DNA of 64,000 bases from Actinomadura sp. NBRC 104412 (GCF_030269515.1 NZ_BSTM01000019.1:1-64000), one strand, 5' to 3'. Shown: positions 26,246 through 34,785, counted from the stretch's first letter. Notes: generated from the sequence alone by a model not told the origin. Program-made: numbers and translations.

Positions 26246-27765
26246 CGGCCGTACAGCCGGCCCCGGCCGCCCAACCCGTGTCCCCTCGGCCCGGATCGTC
26301 GGCGCCCGTACGTCCAGGAGGGTCCCACGGGCGGAGCGTGCGGCGGCCCTCTCCCTCGCCGTCCGAGCGCCGCAGGCGCACACCGCTGCCGCGGACGGTC
26401 GCGGGGCGGGTGCGCGCGCTGACCGGCGCCGTGGTGGTGGCGCTCGCCGCGCTCATCGCCGTGACGGCCGTGACGGTCGGCAACGCCCGCGACGGCGTAC
26501 GGGTCATCGGGCACGACGCGGGACCGCAGGTCGTGGCCACCGGCAACCTGTACTTCCACCTCACCCAGATGGACGCGCAGCTCGCCAACGCGCTGCTCAT
26601 CGGGAACACCGCGGACCTGGGGATGCGGCGCTCGGACGCGCTGGCCCGCTTCGACCAGAGCCGGCTGGCCGCGGGCGACGCGCTGCTGCGCGCGGCGAAG
26701 CTGGCCGACGAGCCCACCGAGGAACGCACCGCACGCGAGTCTTTGAACGCGCTGGCCCGGTACGAACGGCTGGCCGGGCAGGCGCTGCTGCTCGACGAGC
26801 GCGCCGCGCACCGGGCGGGACCGCCGCCGGGGGACGTCATCGGGATCTACCGGCAGGCCACCGACCTGATGAAGCTGGACCTGCTGCCCAAGGCGTACAA
26901 CCTGACGCTCGACAACGGCACGCTGGTGCGCACGACGTACGAGTCCGAGCGGCGGGCCGTGCTGGCCGGCCAGTTCTGGGTGATCGTCCTGGGGTTCGTG
27001 GCGCTGGGACTGCTGGTCCTGTTGCAACTGTTCCTGTACCGGCGGTTCCGCCGGATGCTGAACCCGGCGCTGGCCGGCGTGACCGCCGCCACGGTGATCC
27101 TGCTGGTGGCCAGCTCGGCGATGCTGGTGGGCCAGCTCGGCCACCTGCGCACCGCCAAGGCGGACGGGTTCGACTCGATCCTGGCGCTGTCGAGGGCGCG
27201 CGCCATCAGCACCAGCGCCAACGCCGACCAGACCCGGTACCTGCTCGACCCGGGCCGCGCCGACACCTACGAGCAGGTCTACCTGAGCAAGTCGCAGTCG
27301 GTGCTGTACCGGTCCGAAGGCAGCAACGTCGACCGCTACAACACGGCCATCCAGCGGGACCTGGCCGACGGCGAGATCGTCAGGACCCGCTTCCTCGGCT
27401 TCCTCGGCCGCGAGGCCGAGCACAACATGCTGCCCGGGCACCTGAACGCCTTCGATGACGTGCTGGAGACGTACCGCATGTTCCAGCAGAGCGACTCGCG
27501 GGTGCGGCAGTTGGCGCGGGCCGGGCAGCGGGACGCCGCCATCGAGGCGCGCCTGGGCGGCGGCCAGTCCTCCGACCGTGTCTTCGCCCAGTACGACGCG
27601 GCCATGCAACGGCTGATCGCCATCCACGGCAGGGCGTTCGACGACGCGGTCAAGAAGGGCGACGACGGGACGAGGGGATGGGACGTGGGCCTGCCCATCG
27701 CGGGCCTGGTCCTGATCGGGCTCGTCCTGGCGGGCGTCCGTCCCCGGCTGGCGGAGTACCGGTGA
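26242..27765 (+). CDS. glnX: GlnX-like four-helix membrane sensor
   Basis: About 507 residues. A basic, Pro-rich cytoplasmic N terminus (1-55) precedes TM1 (about 60-80). Next come an external helical domain to about 240, TM2 (244-266) and TM3 (275-298) with a short basic hairpin between, a second external helical domain, and TM4 near the C terminus. This layout matches mycobacterial GlnX, which passes the signal of external aspartate/glutamate from GlnH to PknG. The order kinase...glnX-glnH supports this strongly. The two external four-helix-bundle-like domains should contact the lipoprotein encoded next. Confidence 0.8.
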   Translation: MTAVQPAPAAQPVSPRPGSSAPVRPGGSHGRSVRRPSPSPSERRRRTPLPRTVAGRVRALTGAVVVALAALIAVTAVTVGNARDGVRVIGHDAGPQVVATGNLYFHLTQMDAQLANALLIGNTADLGMRRSDALARFDQSRLAAGDALLRAAKLADEPTEERTARESLNALARYERLAGQALLLDERAAHRAGPPPGDVIGIYRQATDLMKLDLLPKAYNLTLDNGTLVRTTYESERRAVLAGQFWVIVLGFVALGLLVLLQLFLYRRFRRMLNPALAGVTAATVILLVASSAMLVGQLGHLRTAKADGFDSILALSRARAISTSANADQTRYLLDPGRADTYEQVYLSKSQSVLYRSEGSNVDRYNTAIQRDLADGEIVRTRFLGFLGREAEHNMLPGHLNAFDDVLETYRMFQQSDSRVRQLARAGQRDAAIEARLGGGQSSDRVFAQYDAAMQRLIAIHGRAFDDAVKKGDDGTRGWDVGLPIAGLVLIGLVLAGVRPRLAEYR

Positions 27766-28607
27766 GGGGCGTCGCGACACGCGTGGGCCTGGCCGTCGCC
27801 GGCGCGGCCACCGTGCTGGCGACGGCGGGCTGCGGGACGGTCTCCGGGAGAAACTCCGTCGCCGACGCCAAGTCGCTGGTCATCGGGGTGAACGGGGACC
27901 AGCCCGGCCTCTCCTCCCGCACGGCCGACGGGACGTACGAGGGCTTCGACATCGACGTGGCACGGTACATCGCCGGTCGGCTCGGCGCCACGGTCACCTT
28001 CAGGCCCGTCACGTCCGCCACCCGCGAATCCATGATCCAGACCGGTGCGGTCGACCTGGTGGTGGCGAGCTACTCCATCACCCAGGACCGCAAGACCAAG
28101 GTGGCCTTCGCCGGCTCGTACTACGTCGCCCACCAGGACATCCTCGTCCGCGCGACCGACGCGCCCGCCATCCGGGACGTGCACGACCTCGCCGGACGGC
28201 GGCTGTGCCGGGTGCCGGGCTCGGTCTCCTTCCCCCGCGTCCGGGAGGAGCGGGGCGTGGACGTGCGGGCACAGGACGCGCCCGGCTACACCGGCTGCCT
28301 GGAGCAACTGCTCGGCGGGCGGCTGGACGCCGTCTCCACCGACGACCTGATCCTGGCGGGGCTGGCGGCCACGTCCGGCGCCGCGGGCGGCACCGGCAAA
28401 CGGCTGCGGATCGTGAACGCGCCGTTCTCCGACGAGCCGTACGGGATCGGCATCGCGCGCGGCGACCTCGACGGGTGCACCGCGGTGAACCAGGCGATCA
28501 CGCGGATGTACCAGGACGGGACCGCGGAACGGCTGCTGAGGAAGTGGTTCACCCCCGTCGGGCTGAAGGTGACCACGACCGTGCCGCAGTTCGAGGGCTG
28601 CGACTGA
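27762..28607 (+). CDS. glnH: GlnH-like amino-acid-binding lipoprotein
   Basis: About 281 residues from GTG 27762, overlapping the glnX-like stop by GTGA. The signal ends in a lipobox (LATAGC) so the mature protein is lipid-anchored outside. The family 3 binding fold is clear: GVNGDQPGLSSR, YEGFDIDVARYIAGRLG, DLVVASYSITQDRK, FAGSYYVAHQDILVR and the hinge segment SDEPYGIGIARGD. Relatives bind glutamate, glutamine or aspartate. No permease or ATPase follows, so it most likely acts as a sensor subunit for the GlnX-like protein rather than for uptake. Confidence 0.88.
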   Translation: MRGVATRVGLAVAGAATVLATAGCGTVSGRNSVADAKSLVIGVNGDQPGLSSRTADGTYEGFDIDVARYIAGRLGATVTFRPVTSATRESMIQTGAVDLVVASYSITQDRKTKVAFAGSYYVAHQDILVRATDAPAIRDVHDLAGRRLCRVPGSVSFPRVREERGVDVRAQDAPGYTGCLEQLLGGRLDAVSTDDLILAGLAATSGAAGGTGKRLRIVNAPFSDEPYGIGIARGDLDGCTAVNQAITRMYQDGTAERLLRKWFTPVGLKVTTTVPQFEGCD

Positions 28608-28744
28608 CGTCACGTCCCAGGGCCCCGCGGTCAGTGAGATCAGTCGGTTACGTAAGTGTCGGTATGCGCACCTGATCGTAAGTTATGGTCGCGATCAAAA
28701 CCCCATCCGTTAATGTCAATCATGGGCCGGCTGCGAGGAGTTCC

Positions 28745-29959
28745 ATGACGACGGTCATCCTGGTCGTGATGTGCCTCGTGGTCGGAGCGCTCGAACTGTA
28801 CGCGGGCAAGCAGAGCAAGGACCAGGCCCGCGCGTTCGTCCGCCGCATCGACGAGCTGAACGACCAGGTGAGCAAGCAGAACAACGTGCTCGTCACGGTG
28901 GGCGAGCAGCTCACCGCCGAGCTGTCGAAGGTCAAGCGGGACACGCTGCCGCGGCTGGACGAGCGGCTGCGCTCCCAGTCCGTCCAGGTCGAGGAGCTGG
29001 CCACGCTCGTCCACCAGGCCGACGAGTACCTGCGGGCGCAGGCCGGGCGGCTGCACGACCTGGAGAAGCAGCGCATCACCCTGGCCGCGCTGCGCCGCAA
29101 GCTGGCCGAGATGGAGACGTCGGTGCGCTCGTTCACTCGGGCGGGCGCCGCCGCGGTGGAGAGCAAGGTCGACACCGCCCTCGACCGGCTGACCGACCTG
29201 GAACGCAGCGGCAACGAGATCCTGGAGCTCCAGCGCACCCTCACCAGGACGCTGGAGGAGGTCGAGGACGTCGTCGCCGAACTGCTGCGGTTCACCGAGG
29301 GCGAGCTGGACGAGTCGGTGACCGCGGCGCTCACCGGGCGTCCCCGCGACCCCGCCGCGGGCGACGGCGCCGCGGTCCGCGCCACCGGCCGGTTGTGGAC
29401 GCGTGACACGCAACTGGAGGACATCCTCGTCGAGATGTACGAGCGGTGCGTGCGCTCGTCCGGGCTCAGCGTCCGGTTCCGCGTCTCCGACGGCGACGGC
29501 GGCGCCCTCCCGGGCACCCCCGCGCAGCGCCGCTACTTCCTCGCCGGGCAGAACGCCGAGGACCTCGTCGGAAGCTTCACCGCCCTGCTGATCTCGACGG
29601 GCGCCGACCTGCCGGGTAACGGCACGCCGCCTCCGGGATCCATCGCCAGGACACGGCCGGGCCAGGGCGCCGCGGGACTGCCGCCGGGGGTCGAACCATC
29701 CCGCCAGCCCGAGGACGAGGCGGCGCTCAAGTCGCTGCTGCGGACACTGCACGAAAGCCATGGCGCGATCGCGCAGATCGGCCCGCTCATGGCGGTGCGC
29801 ACCCGGGACGAACTGCTGTGCGCGGTGCTCTCCCCGGCGCAGTCACTGGAAATGGAGAGCGACGAGGTCTTCTGGGACCCCTCGGCCGCCACCGTCCGGC
29901 TACGGCGGCTGCCGTCGCATCAGCTCTGGGACCTCACCACCTGGGCCGCCACACCATAG
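28745..29959 (+). CDS. Membrane-anchored coiled-coil protein of unknown function
   Basis: About 404 residues. One N-terminal membrane segment (TVILVVMCLVVGALELYAG) is followed by some 190 residues of coiled coil (VRRIDELNDQVSKQNNVLVT, LHDLEKQRITLAALRRKLAE) and a globular C-terminal region of unknown fold. ATG 28745 has GAGGAG four bases upstream. It is separated from glnH by 137 bp that include the palindrome TTACGTAA (28648-28655), so it probably has its own promoter. Its end overlaps the convergent gene by 40 bp. I do not recognise the family. Confidence 0.7.
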   Translation: MTTVILVVMCLVVGALELYAGKQSKDQARAFVRRIDELNDQVSKQNNVLVTVGEQLTAELSKVKRDTLPRLDERLRSQSVQVEELATLVHQADEYLRAQAGRLHDLEKQRITLAALRRKLAEMETSVRSFTRAGAAAVESKVDTALDRLTDLERSGNEILELQRTLTRTLEEVEDVVAELLRFTEGELDESVTAALTGRPRDPAAGDGAAVRATGRLWTRDTQLEDILVEMYERCVRSSGLSVRFRVSDGDGGALPGTPAQRRYFLAGQNAEDLVGSFTALLISTGADLPGNGTPPPGSIARTRPGQGAAGLPPGVEPSRQPEDEAALKSLLRTLHESHGAIAQIGPLMAVRTRDELLCAVLSPAQSLEMESDEVFWDPSAATVRLRRLPSHQLWDLTTWAATP

Positions 29960-30720
29960 GCCCGTACCGTCCGCTGCGACGGCGGGCCGATCCGCACGAA
30001 CACCGGGCACCGCACCGCCTGGCTCTCCGGGTCGGCCTCCGCGCACAACCCGACCCCCGCCGCGCGGTCGAGGAAGACCACGTTCTGCACGGCCCGTGCG
30101 GCGCGCACCGCGTACGGCACCGAATCCGGGTCGCCGGGTTCGACCAGTTCCTCGAACGTCAGCATGCGCGCGTAACGGAACAGCTCGGCCGCGTCCACGA
30201 CCCGGGTCCCGATCGCGGCGGCCGGGCCCGCGATGACGATGCCGAAGCTGCGGTCCTCCCGCCCACGCACGTAGATCTCGCGATCCGGTTCCAGCCCGCG
30301 CCGCCGATCCCGCAGATGCAACCCGAACCCCGCGTCCCCGTTCAAGAACGCGGGCGGCCCGAACCCGTACGAGCTCTGCGTGGACGGCGACTCGGGCAGG
30401 CGTAACGCACCCGCGGGATGCCTCCAGCCGGGCAAGTACACGCCGAGACCGCGCAGGAGCAACCGCCATACGGGGCGCCCGGTCACATCCGGAGCGAACT
30501 CCCCTGCGGCACCCCGCGCCCGCTCATCCGCAGGCTCGGCGGGCGCACCGTCCCCAGGGGGAACGGCCGGGGGCCGAGGGCGGGAGACCAGAAGCTTGTC
30601 CTCCGGAGGGCCGGGACGCGGACGCTCATGCGTGCCGTCAGGGCGGTCCTGTCGCGGCGGCCCCGCCCCCCACGGCTTCCCCGAAGGGCCGTCGCTCATG
30701 CCCTCGCTTCGCTCGGCCAT
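29920..30720 (-). CDS. Hypothetical protein
   Basis: About 266 residues. The first 80 are Pro/Gly/charged and look disordered. The rest is a compact region with YGFGPPAFLNGDAGFGLHLR, REDRSFGIVIAGPAAAIGTR and LTFEELVEPGDPDSVPYAVR that should fold, but I cannot name it. ATG 30720 is preceded by AGGAT six bases away; ATG 30699 is an alternative. Its 3' end overlaps the coiled-coil gene, and it is divergent from the PH-domain gene with about 125 bp between them. The codon pattern is normal for the region, so I take it as a real gene. Confidence 0.65.
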   Translation of the reverse strand: MAERSEGMSDGPSGKPWGAGPPRQDRPDGTHERPRPGPPEDKLLVSRPRPPAVPPGDGAPAEPADERARGAAGEFAPDVTGRPVWRLLLRGLGVYLPGWRHPAGALRLPESPSTQSSYGFGPPAFLNGDAGFGLHLRDRRRGLEPDREIYVRGREDRSFGIVIAGPAAAIGTRVVDAAELFRYARMLTFEELVEPGDPDSVPYAVRAARAVQNVVFLDRAAGVGLCAEADPESQAVRCPVFVRIGPPSQRTVRAYGVAAQVVRSQS

Positions 30721-30846
30721 GCCAACATCCTGTGCGGCCGTACCCGCACGCACAAGTGACCCGACCGTCCTCACCCCGGCGACGCTGCGCGGCGGGTACG
30801 GCGTCGGCTACCGTTGACCTCGACGGATCATGATGGGGATGCCGCC

Positions 30847-31365
30847 GTGAACATGCAGGACCTGATGGTCTACCGCGACTCCGGTTCGCGGACGGTCGAC
30901 AAGTACCTGATGTCCCACGAGGGACGCGTCATCGCCGTACGCAGACACCCCGCGGTCCTGCTACCACCCCTCCTGGCCGTCGTAGGCGGCCTCGTCCTGT
31001 GCGGCTTCGTCGCCACCTTGGGCAACCTCATGTGGATCTGGTGGCTCTGGCTCGTCACCATCGGCTACCTCGTCTGGAAGGTCATCGCCTGGTCGGTCGA
31101 GTTCTTCCTCGTCACCGAACACCGGGTCATGGTCATCAGCGGCGTGCTCAACCGCAACGTCGCGATGATGCCACTGTCCAAGGTCACCGACATCGCACTG
31201 GAACGGTCACTCGGCGGACGCCTGCTCGGATACGGCGAATTCGTCATGGAATCCGCCGGCCAGAAACAGGCCCTCCGCAACGTCGGCTTCATGCCCTACC
31301 CCGAACAGCTCTACCTGGAAGTCTCCGGAGTGATCTTCGGCGCCGAAGAAGAATCGCCGGATTGA
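30847..31365 (+). CDS. PH-domain membrane protein (bPH_2/YdbS type)
   Basis: About 172 residues. The N terminus (YRDSGSRTVDKYLMSHEGRV) leads to two close membrane helices (about 38-60 and 65-85), then a bacterial PH-like domain (FFLVTEHRVMVISGVLNRNVAMMPLSKVTDIALERS, GRLLGYGEFVMESAGQKQAL). This is a common actinomycete arrangement with unknown specific role, probably at the cytoplasmic membrane. GTG 30847 follows GGGGATGCC; ATG 30853 is two codons later. The gene ends about 30 bp before repeat cluster D. Confidence 0.8.
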   Translation: MNMQDLMVYRDSGSRTVDKYLMSHEGRVIAVRRHPAVLLPPLLAVVGGLVLCGFVATLGNLMWIWWLWLVTIGYLVWKVIAWSVEFFLVTEHRVMVISGVLNRNVAMMPLSKVTDIALERSLGGRLLGYGEFVMESAGQKQALRNVGFMPYPEQLYLEVSGVIFGAEEESPD

Positions 31366-31395
31366 TTGGCAAGCACGAGCTGCGCTGTGCTTATT

Positions 31396-32238
31396 GCAAG
31401 CACGAGCTGCGCTCGTCGCTGGCGCTCCTCGCTTGTCGTGCTTGCGGCGATCGCTGCATCGCTCCGACTCGCCTAGAGGCTCGCTACGCGATCAGGTTTC
31501 TCGCAAGCTCGAAACCTGCCTTCGGACGCGATCGCAACGCCTGGGCGACCGTTCGGGGCTGGGGTGATGGGCTGAGGTAGTTGCGAGAAGTGTTTATCGC
31601 ATCTGCGAGCTGCGCTCCTCCTTATGGCAGGTGCGAGCTGCGCTCCTCGCCTGGCGGCTCGTCGCTTGTCGCACCTGCGCGCGATCGCTGCATCGCTCCG
31701 ACTCGCCTAGAGGCTCGCTACGCGATCAGGTTTCTCGCAAGCTCGAAACCTGCCTTCGGACGCGATCGCAACGCCCGGGCGACCGTTCGGGGCTGGGATG
31801 ATGGGCTGAGGTAGTTTCAAGAAGTGTTTATCGCATCTGCAAGCTGCGCTCCTCCTTATGGCAGGTGCGAGCTGCGCTCCTCGCCTTGGCGGCTCGTCGC
31901 TTGTCGCACCTGCGCGCGATCGCTGCATCGCTCCGACTCGCCTAGAGGCTCGCTACGCGATCAGGTTTCTCGCAAGCTCGAAACCTGCCTTCGGACGCGA
32001 TCGCAACGCCCGGGCGACCGTTCGGAGCTGGGGTGACGGGCTGAGGTAGTTTCAAGAAGTGTTTATCGCATCTGCAAGCTGCGCTCCTCCTTATGGCAGG
32101 TGCGAGCTGCGCTCCTCGCCTTGGCGGCTCGTCGCTTGTCGTGCTTGCGGCGATCGCTGCATCGCTCCGACTCGCCCAGGGGCTCGCTACGCGATCAGGT
32201 TTCTCGCAAGCTCGAAACCTGCCTTCGGACGCGATCGC
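31396..32238 (+). repeat. Structured-repeat cluster D: four tandem copies with a 234-235 bp period
   Basis: Cores bounded by GCGATCGC lie at 31447-31535, 31681-31769, 31916-32004 and 32150-32238, each 89 bp, with inner hairpin CAGGTTTC/GAAACCTG. Outer stems are GCAAGCACGA/TCGTGCTTGC (31396-31405/31436-31445) and GCAGGTGCGA/TCGCACCTGC (31627-31636/31669-31678; 31861-31870/31904-31913). In the fourth copy the left arm is of one type (GCAGGTGCGA) and the right arm of the other (TCGTGCTTGC), so it is a mosaic with a weakened stem. No gene is supported here or in 32239-32306. Confidence 0.88.
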
Positions 32239-32306
32239 TGATCGCGGAGATCGGCGAGCGGGCCGAAGCCCACCGGCTGGACACCTGGTACTTGATTGCG
32301 ATGTTC

Positions 32307-33401
32307 TCAGGTGTTCAGTGTGGGTCGGGAGCGGGGTGGGACTAGGAGGTCCAGGTCGGCTCGGGTTACTCGGGCGCGTTCGGCCAGGGCGTCGCGGTCG
32401 GTTCCGGAGGCGGCGGTCAGTTCCACCGCGCGGGTGAGCATCGTGGGGGCTTCGAGCGGCTTGGGCGGGCCCGGCTCCTGGCGGCGCCAGCCGCGTGCCG
32501 CCATGGTGCTCATCGCGTTCCGGTACGTGACCTCCTTCATGATGCCGAGCGTCCGGGCGCGGTAGAGAAGCGCGGCCATGCTGACCCCCCACGTAGCCTT
32601 GAGCACGGCCAGCCGGGACCAGTCGGCGGTGCGGGGCAGCTCCGGGGCGATGGCGTCCTCCGGCATCAGGAACTCGGCGGCGAACCGGTGCGCCTGGTCC
32701 TCGATGACCTTGCTGCCGGGCTCGGCGTCGGCATGCATCACGAGGTGGCCCAGCTCGTGCGCGCCGTCGAACCGGTTGCGCCAGTAGTCGCCCTTGGCCG
32801 GGTTGAACAGCACCATGGGGCGTGGGTGCGCGCCGATGCTGAACGCGTCCACCCGTTCGGTGGACGGCGGCAGGATCAGCACGATCACACCGTTGCGCTC
32901 CAGCAACCGCACCATGTGCGGGACGGGGGCGCCGCCACCGCCGAGCAGCGCCTCCCGTGCGAGCCGGGCCGCCTCGACCGGGCCGCGCCCGGCGATCTCG
33001 TCGGGGGGAACGGGACGTTCGGGCAGCTCGGCCGCCGGGAACTCCACGAGGTCCTCCAGGGCCCCGACGATGTCGGCGGCGATCCTGCCGTACGCGAGCG
33101 CCTGGTCGCGTTCGATCTGCGTGGTCGAGCGCAGCGACCGGAAATGCGCGTGCGCCGAGTCGAGCGTGACCGGGCTCCGGCCGGCATGGAAGAACTCCAC
33201 GGGGACGCCCAGCGCGATCGCCAGCCGCGACAGCGTCTTCTCCGACGGGCGGTGCACCCCCGCCTCGTACTGGCCGATCGCGGTGGGTGTCGTCCCGACC
33301 GCCTGGGCGAGCTGGTTCTTGCGGAGGCCGCGCAGGCGGCGGGCGAGCGTCAGCCGTTCGCAGTCGAACAGCAGACGCGCCTCCGTGACGCGGTCGCTCA
33401 C
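32307..33401 (-). CDS. XRE regulator fused to ImmA/IrrE zinc peptidase
   Basis: About 364 residues from GTG 33401. The N-terminal helix-turn-helix (LRGLRKNQLAQAVGTTPTAIGQYEAGVHRPSEKTLSRLAIALGV, in two parts) is followed by the peptidase domain with FDGAHELGHLVMH, the HExxH zinc site, and FAAEFLMPED downstream. Such fusions cut a repressor or themselves and often control mobile elements, stress genes or toxin systems. The start overlaps the stop of the upstream gene by GTGA, so the pair forms an operon. The partner's identity is unknown. The target may lie in the operon itself; this is inference. Confidence 0.88.
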   Translation of the reverse strand: MSDRVTEARLLFDCERLTLARRLRGLRKNQLAQAVGTTPTAIGQYEAGVHRPSEKTLSRLAIALGVPVEFFHAGRSPVTLDSAHAHFRSLRSTTQIERDQALAYGRIAADIVGALEDLVEFPAAELPERPVPPDEIAGRGPVEAARLAREALLGGGGAPVPHMVRLLERNGVIVLILPPSTERVDAFSIGAHPRPMVLFNPAKGDYWRNRFDGAHELGHLVMHADAEPGSKVIEDQAHRFAAEFLMPEDAIAPELPRTADWSRLAVLKATWGVSMAALLYRARTLGIMKEVTYRNAMSTMAARGWRRQEPGPPKPLEAPTMLTRAVELTAASGTDRDALAERARVTRADLDLLVPPRSRPTLNT

Positions 33402-34111
33402 GACGCCGTGCCACCGGCGGCGCGGCGGGTGTCGCGGAGCCGCATGGGGACGTCCTCGCCGTCGAGCGGGCCGGGCTCGTCGTCCGTCCAGAGCGGGATG
33501 GTCCGCTCGGCGGGCCTGCGGCGGGGGTCGGGGCCGAGTGCGTCGCCGCTCAGCTCCAGCAGCCAGTGCCACGGATCGCCGCCGTCGGCGTTCAGCCGGG
33601 GACGCCCCAGGAACAGCTCCAGCTCCAGCGGCTCCTCGCTGGCGCTGTGGGCGAGGACCAGCGTCACCGGCTCGGCGGCATCGTGGCCGATCCGCGTCCC
33701 CGAGTCGAGCACCAGGTCGAGCGCGAGCTGCGCCTCGCCGGCGAAGCCCTGCCGCGCCACCATCTGCTTGGTGGGGCTGTCGCGGTCCCACCGGATGGCG
33801 CGGACGGCGCCGAACTCGTGCCGTTTGAGCAGGACGCGGTACCGCCCGCGCCGCCATCCCGGGGACCCGTTCAGGTCGTCGCGCGTCACCGCCGGATCGT
33901 CCCGGAACACCCGGTCGACCTGGCTGGCCAGCACGTCGTAGGCGGTGAACCCGAACGAGCGGTCCGTGAACCCGGCGGCGCGGCTCAGCCCGCCGAACAC
34001 GGCCAGGGTCGCCTCAAGATGGGCCTCGCGCAGCCCGTGCAGGAACCCCGCGGCGTGCAACTCGTCCCAGGCGTCCCGATCCTCACTCACGCACGAGACT
34101 ATAGATGCCAT
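33398..34111 (-). CDS. Hypothetical protein in operon with the XRE/ImmA gene
   Basis: About 237 residues, probably soluble. Recognisable stretches are FGFTAYDVLASQVDRVFRDD, GRYRVLLKRHEFGAVRAIRW and a C-terminal tail rich in Asp/Pro/Arg. I do not recognise a family. The start may be ATG 34111 or GTG 34090. Coupling to an ImmA-type peptidase suggests it is a substrate, partner or effector of that regulator. The two genes together could be a stress or defence pair, but nothing in this protein proves it. Confidence 0.65.
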   Translation of the reverse strand: MASIVSCVSEDRDAWDELHAAGFLHGLREAHLEATLAVFGGLSRAAGFTDRSFGFTAYDVLASQVDRVFRDDPAVTRDDLNGSPGWRRGRYRVLLKRHEFGAVRAIRWDRDSPTKQMVARQGFAGEAQLALDLVLDSGTRIGHDAAEPVTLVLAHSASEEPLELELFLGRPRLNADGGDPWHWLLELSGDALGPDPRRRPAERTIPLWTDDEPGPLDGEDVPMRLRDTRRAAGGTAS

Positions 34112-34188
34112 CAGTGACTCCCGCGCGAGAATGAAGTCCGTGTCGCGCGGGAGTCCCGATTGTCGGTGACATCTGGCAGCATCCCGTC

Positions 34189-34773
34189 ATGGTCGCGACC
34201 GCTGCCGATTACGCCTGGTTCGAGCGGAGTTTCCCCAAGCTGGCCGAAGCGTACTGCCTGACGCTGGTCAGCGGGCTGAGCCCGCCGTAGGTGCTGGCGC
34301 GGCTGGGTGCCCGCACCAACGGCCCGCATGTCACCGGGATCGGAGGGCTGTCCGCGCTCGACCTCGACACCGCCGACGAGCAGTTGATCGCCGTCACGAT
34401 CGTGGACGGGGCGTGGGCGCTGGCCGTGGAGGCGGGCGGGCGTGTCGGCGTGACCGAGGAGGCGGTCGTCGCGCTGTCGGCGGGCACCCGGCTGGTGGCG
34501 CACCAGCGGGGCGCCGGGGGTTCCGGACGGTTCTCCTGGGCGGAGGACGGGGACGTACGCGCCTCGTTCGACCCGAACGTCCCGTCCCGCCGCGAGGGCA
34601 GCACGCCGGACGAGCCGCTGGAGGCGATGCGGGCCGCCGGGTTCGACCTCGACGGCGACGAGCGGCGCTTCCACGCGGCGTTCGCGCTGGCCGAGAACCT
34701 CACGGGCGTCCGGGTCACGTCCGAGATCCTGGAGACGTCGTCGTTCCACTGCGGGCTGGCGCCGCTGCCCTGA
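34189..34773 (+). pseudogene. DUF6461-like gene interrupted by an in-frame amber codon
   Basis: From ATG 34189 the frame reads AADYAWFERSFPKLAEAYCL...SGLSPP, meets TAG at 34288-34290, and continues in the same frame as VLARLGA... to a normal end (ENLTGVRVTSEILETSSFHC) at 34773. The sequence on both sides matches the layout of the actinomycete family I know as DUF6461: YCLT-V-GLSPEEVLARLG, ALSAGTR, RFSWAEDG and MRAAGFDLDGD. CCG-TAG-GTG differs from the expected CCG-GAG-GTG by one base. Either it is a fresh nonsense mutation, or the GTG at 34291 now starts a shortened protein. The function of the family is unknown. Confidence 0.75.
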
Positions 34774-34785
34774 CCGCCGTCCCCG

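Noticed and set aside
223..32238. Integron attC sites
   Set aside because: The structure-over-sequence pattern is similar, but I see no GTTRRRY core sites, no cassette genes between copies and no integron integrase.
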